DNA of 64,000 bases from Loxodes magnus. Lineage: Eukaryota; Ciliophora; Karyorelictea; Loxodida; Loxodidae. Shown here in pieces: positions 62,964 through 64,000 of this stretch. A model generated the notes under the pieces. It did no database searches, was not told the origin of the DNA, and saw only the letters and a program-made list of their open reading frames with translations. Where the stretch lies: assembly GCA_946699065.1 (NCBI GenBank), contig CAMPDV010001283.1, positions 1 through 64,000 of the forward strand. The letters run 5' to 3'. How positions within the stretch are numbered: the first letter of the stretch is position 1; every line of letters begins with the position of its first letter. The translations under genes and the position numbers were made by a program.

Positions 62964-64000
62964 TCAGGAATTAACTTCTTCACTTTCTTCATTATCTTTA
63001 GACTAATAAATAATTTCTTCTGTCCTATCATTTTCTACACTTTCATCTTCTTTATCTTCTTTATCTATTTTATTAGTTTAATTATTTTAAAGCTCTATAG
63101 CTGTTATATTTTACTCTTTTTCTATGATCTAAGATTCTTGTTCATTATTTGATTCTTCTAACTCTTTGTTATCAACTATTTCCTGCGGTTCGAAATTTTA
63201 AACTTATACCTTTAATTTTTTTAATTTGAGATAGATATAAAAGTTGTATAAAATGATACTCAAAGCGAATAGATAATTTCCTATTACTATTAAGAACGTA
63301 ATTAAAACCACAGCGAAGGCAAATCCTTCGTATCTATTCGCACTTTCATCTATCCAAATGGAAAATTATAGAAATAGAACTAAAATCCAAGTTTCGTTTA
63401 TTATAACTACTATTAGTTCTACTTTATCTTTCAATGGCTTAAACTTACATAAATATACTATATAGCTGAATGTTAATACTGAACTAGCTGAAATCTAAAA
63501 CTCTGGACATTCCTATCCAAATATGATGATGAAAGCTTAAATAATTCTTCTTATTAGGAAGATACTATAAAACTATAAACAGTATTTGCTAGAACTTTCA
63601 TTAAGTTCAGTTAGTAAACTGTTATATTATTATTTAATCTACACTTTAAAGAAAGCCAAATTTTCGTTCTATTATTAAGAGGGTTGATCTATTAAACTTT
63701 ATTAGTAGATTTTTAGCTTCCTATAGATAAGTATTTAGAAAGAAAGCATTAGAATCTAAAATAAAAACTTACTAATAGCATATATGAAAGTACTGAGTTA
63801 AAGGTAACATATAAATCATCATTACTTGTAAAGCGAATTTAGATTAAGATAGATGCCATTAGACCAAAGGACATATTTAAAATTAATCTTATGAATGTAG
63901 AAAACTTATAATTCTCATAAGTCTTCTATAAGTATTACTATAACCTACTTTATATACTTTTAGCTTTTCAAATGAGAATAAATAAAAAGCTACAAAATAT
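62964..64000 (-). CDS. C-terminal part of a large multi-pass membrane protein (5' end beyond right edge)
   Basis: The minus-strand frame enters at 64000 and stops at TGA 62966-62964. After ICSFLFILI-TGA-KAKS-like membrane sequence and IRLILNMSFGLMASILIQI, a 17-nt intron (63756-63772) interrupts LSYMLL/ILMLSF. Further membrane segments follow (SVLTFSYIVYL, then ELIVVIINETWILVLFLQF, GFAFAVVLITFLIVIGNYLF). The tail is strongly acidic (NKIDKEDKEDESVEND). This is the C-terminal domain that ciliate cysteine-rich and beta-helix surface proteins carry, and it resembles the end of the gene at 30619-39091. Trp is written TGG twice here. No frameshift is needed once the intron is removed, making this the most intact-looking gene of the window. 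Confidence 0.75.
63756..63772 (-). other. 17-nt spliceosomal intron
   Basis: On the coding strand it reads GTAAGTTTTTATTTTAG. It has GT-AG ends and its length is not a multiple of three. Removing it joins two frames that each encode conserved membrane-domain sequence (SNDDLYVTFNSVLSYMLL and ILMLSFQILIYRKLK). Introns this short are known from heterotrich ciliates (15-16 nt). Confidence 0.7.

Noticed and set aside
62940..63152. Plus-strand 70-codon Phe/Ile-rich ORF
   Set aside because: Antisense to the acidic tail of the membrane protein ending at 62964.
1..64000. CRISPR arrays, rRNA or canonical tRNA genes
   Set aside because: No regularly spaced repeats, no conserved rRNA sequence and no convincing cloverleaf seen on either strand.

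Overview
The window is about 80% A+T ciliate nuclear DNA. TAA and TAG occur constantly inside reading frames that otherwise encode recognisable protein families (eEF1A, a hexapeptide acetyltransferase, cysteine-rich and beta-helix membrane proteins, a reverse transcriptase), so both are read as Gln. TGA also occurs inside several long, otherwise unbroken frames, usually where Trp fits, yet it also ends genes (a tandem TGA TGA at 30616-30621). TAR=Gln with TGA as both Trp and stop is the karyorelict-type code known from Loxodes and relatives. One very short intron (17 nt, 63756-63772) fits an early-branching ciliate. A Tetrahymena-like germline (micronuclear) region with decayed genes is the main alternative. 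Taxonomy is inferred; the Gln reassignment is seen directly.

Layout. 1-4324 (minus): most of a secreted/membrane cysteine-rich protein with LamG-like segments, running off the left edge. 4325-30618: mostly gene-poor AT-rich DNA holding a membrane-anchored maltose/galactoside O-acetyltransferase (20850-21574), a deleted pseudogene copy of it (10545-11000), one copy of an unrecognised gene (13629-15880) and a weak small ORF (9334-9825). 30619-39091 (minus): a giant right-handed beta-helix, cysteine-rich, multi-pass membrane protein of about 2,820 residues. 43620-45655 (plus): an eEF1A pseudogene split by a 739-bp retroposon. 46430-55240: a nest of retroelements (three more ORF1-only retroposons and a LINE-type reverse-transcriptase fragment) plus a second copy of the unrecognised gene (50649-52995). 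56725-59140: a second copy of the segment at 10740-13655. 62964-64000 (minus): the C-terminal membrane domain and acidic tail of another large membrane protein, running off the right edge.

The most notable content is a set of four short retroposons (44010-44748, 46961-47804, 48888-49921, 54389-55223). Each begins a few bases before an ATG, encodes one basic coiled-coil protein (three carry a CCHC zinc knuckle) and ends in a TTA-rich or AT-rich 3' tail. Three are flanked by 14-16 bp target-site duplications. They look like Gag/ORF1-only relatives of LINEs, comparable in organisation to mammalian HAL1, presumably moved by a reverse transcriptase supplied in trans. Aligning their proteins gives direct support for TGA=Trp, since two copies have TGG where a third has TGA.
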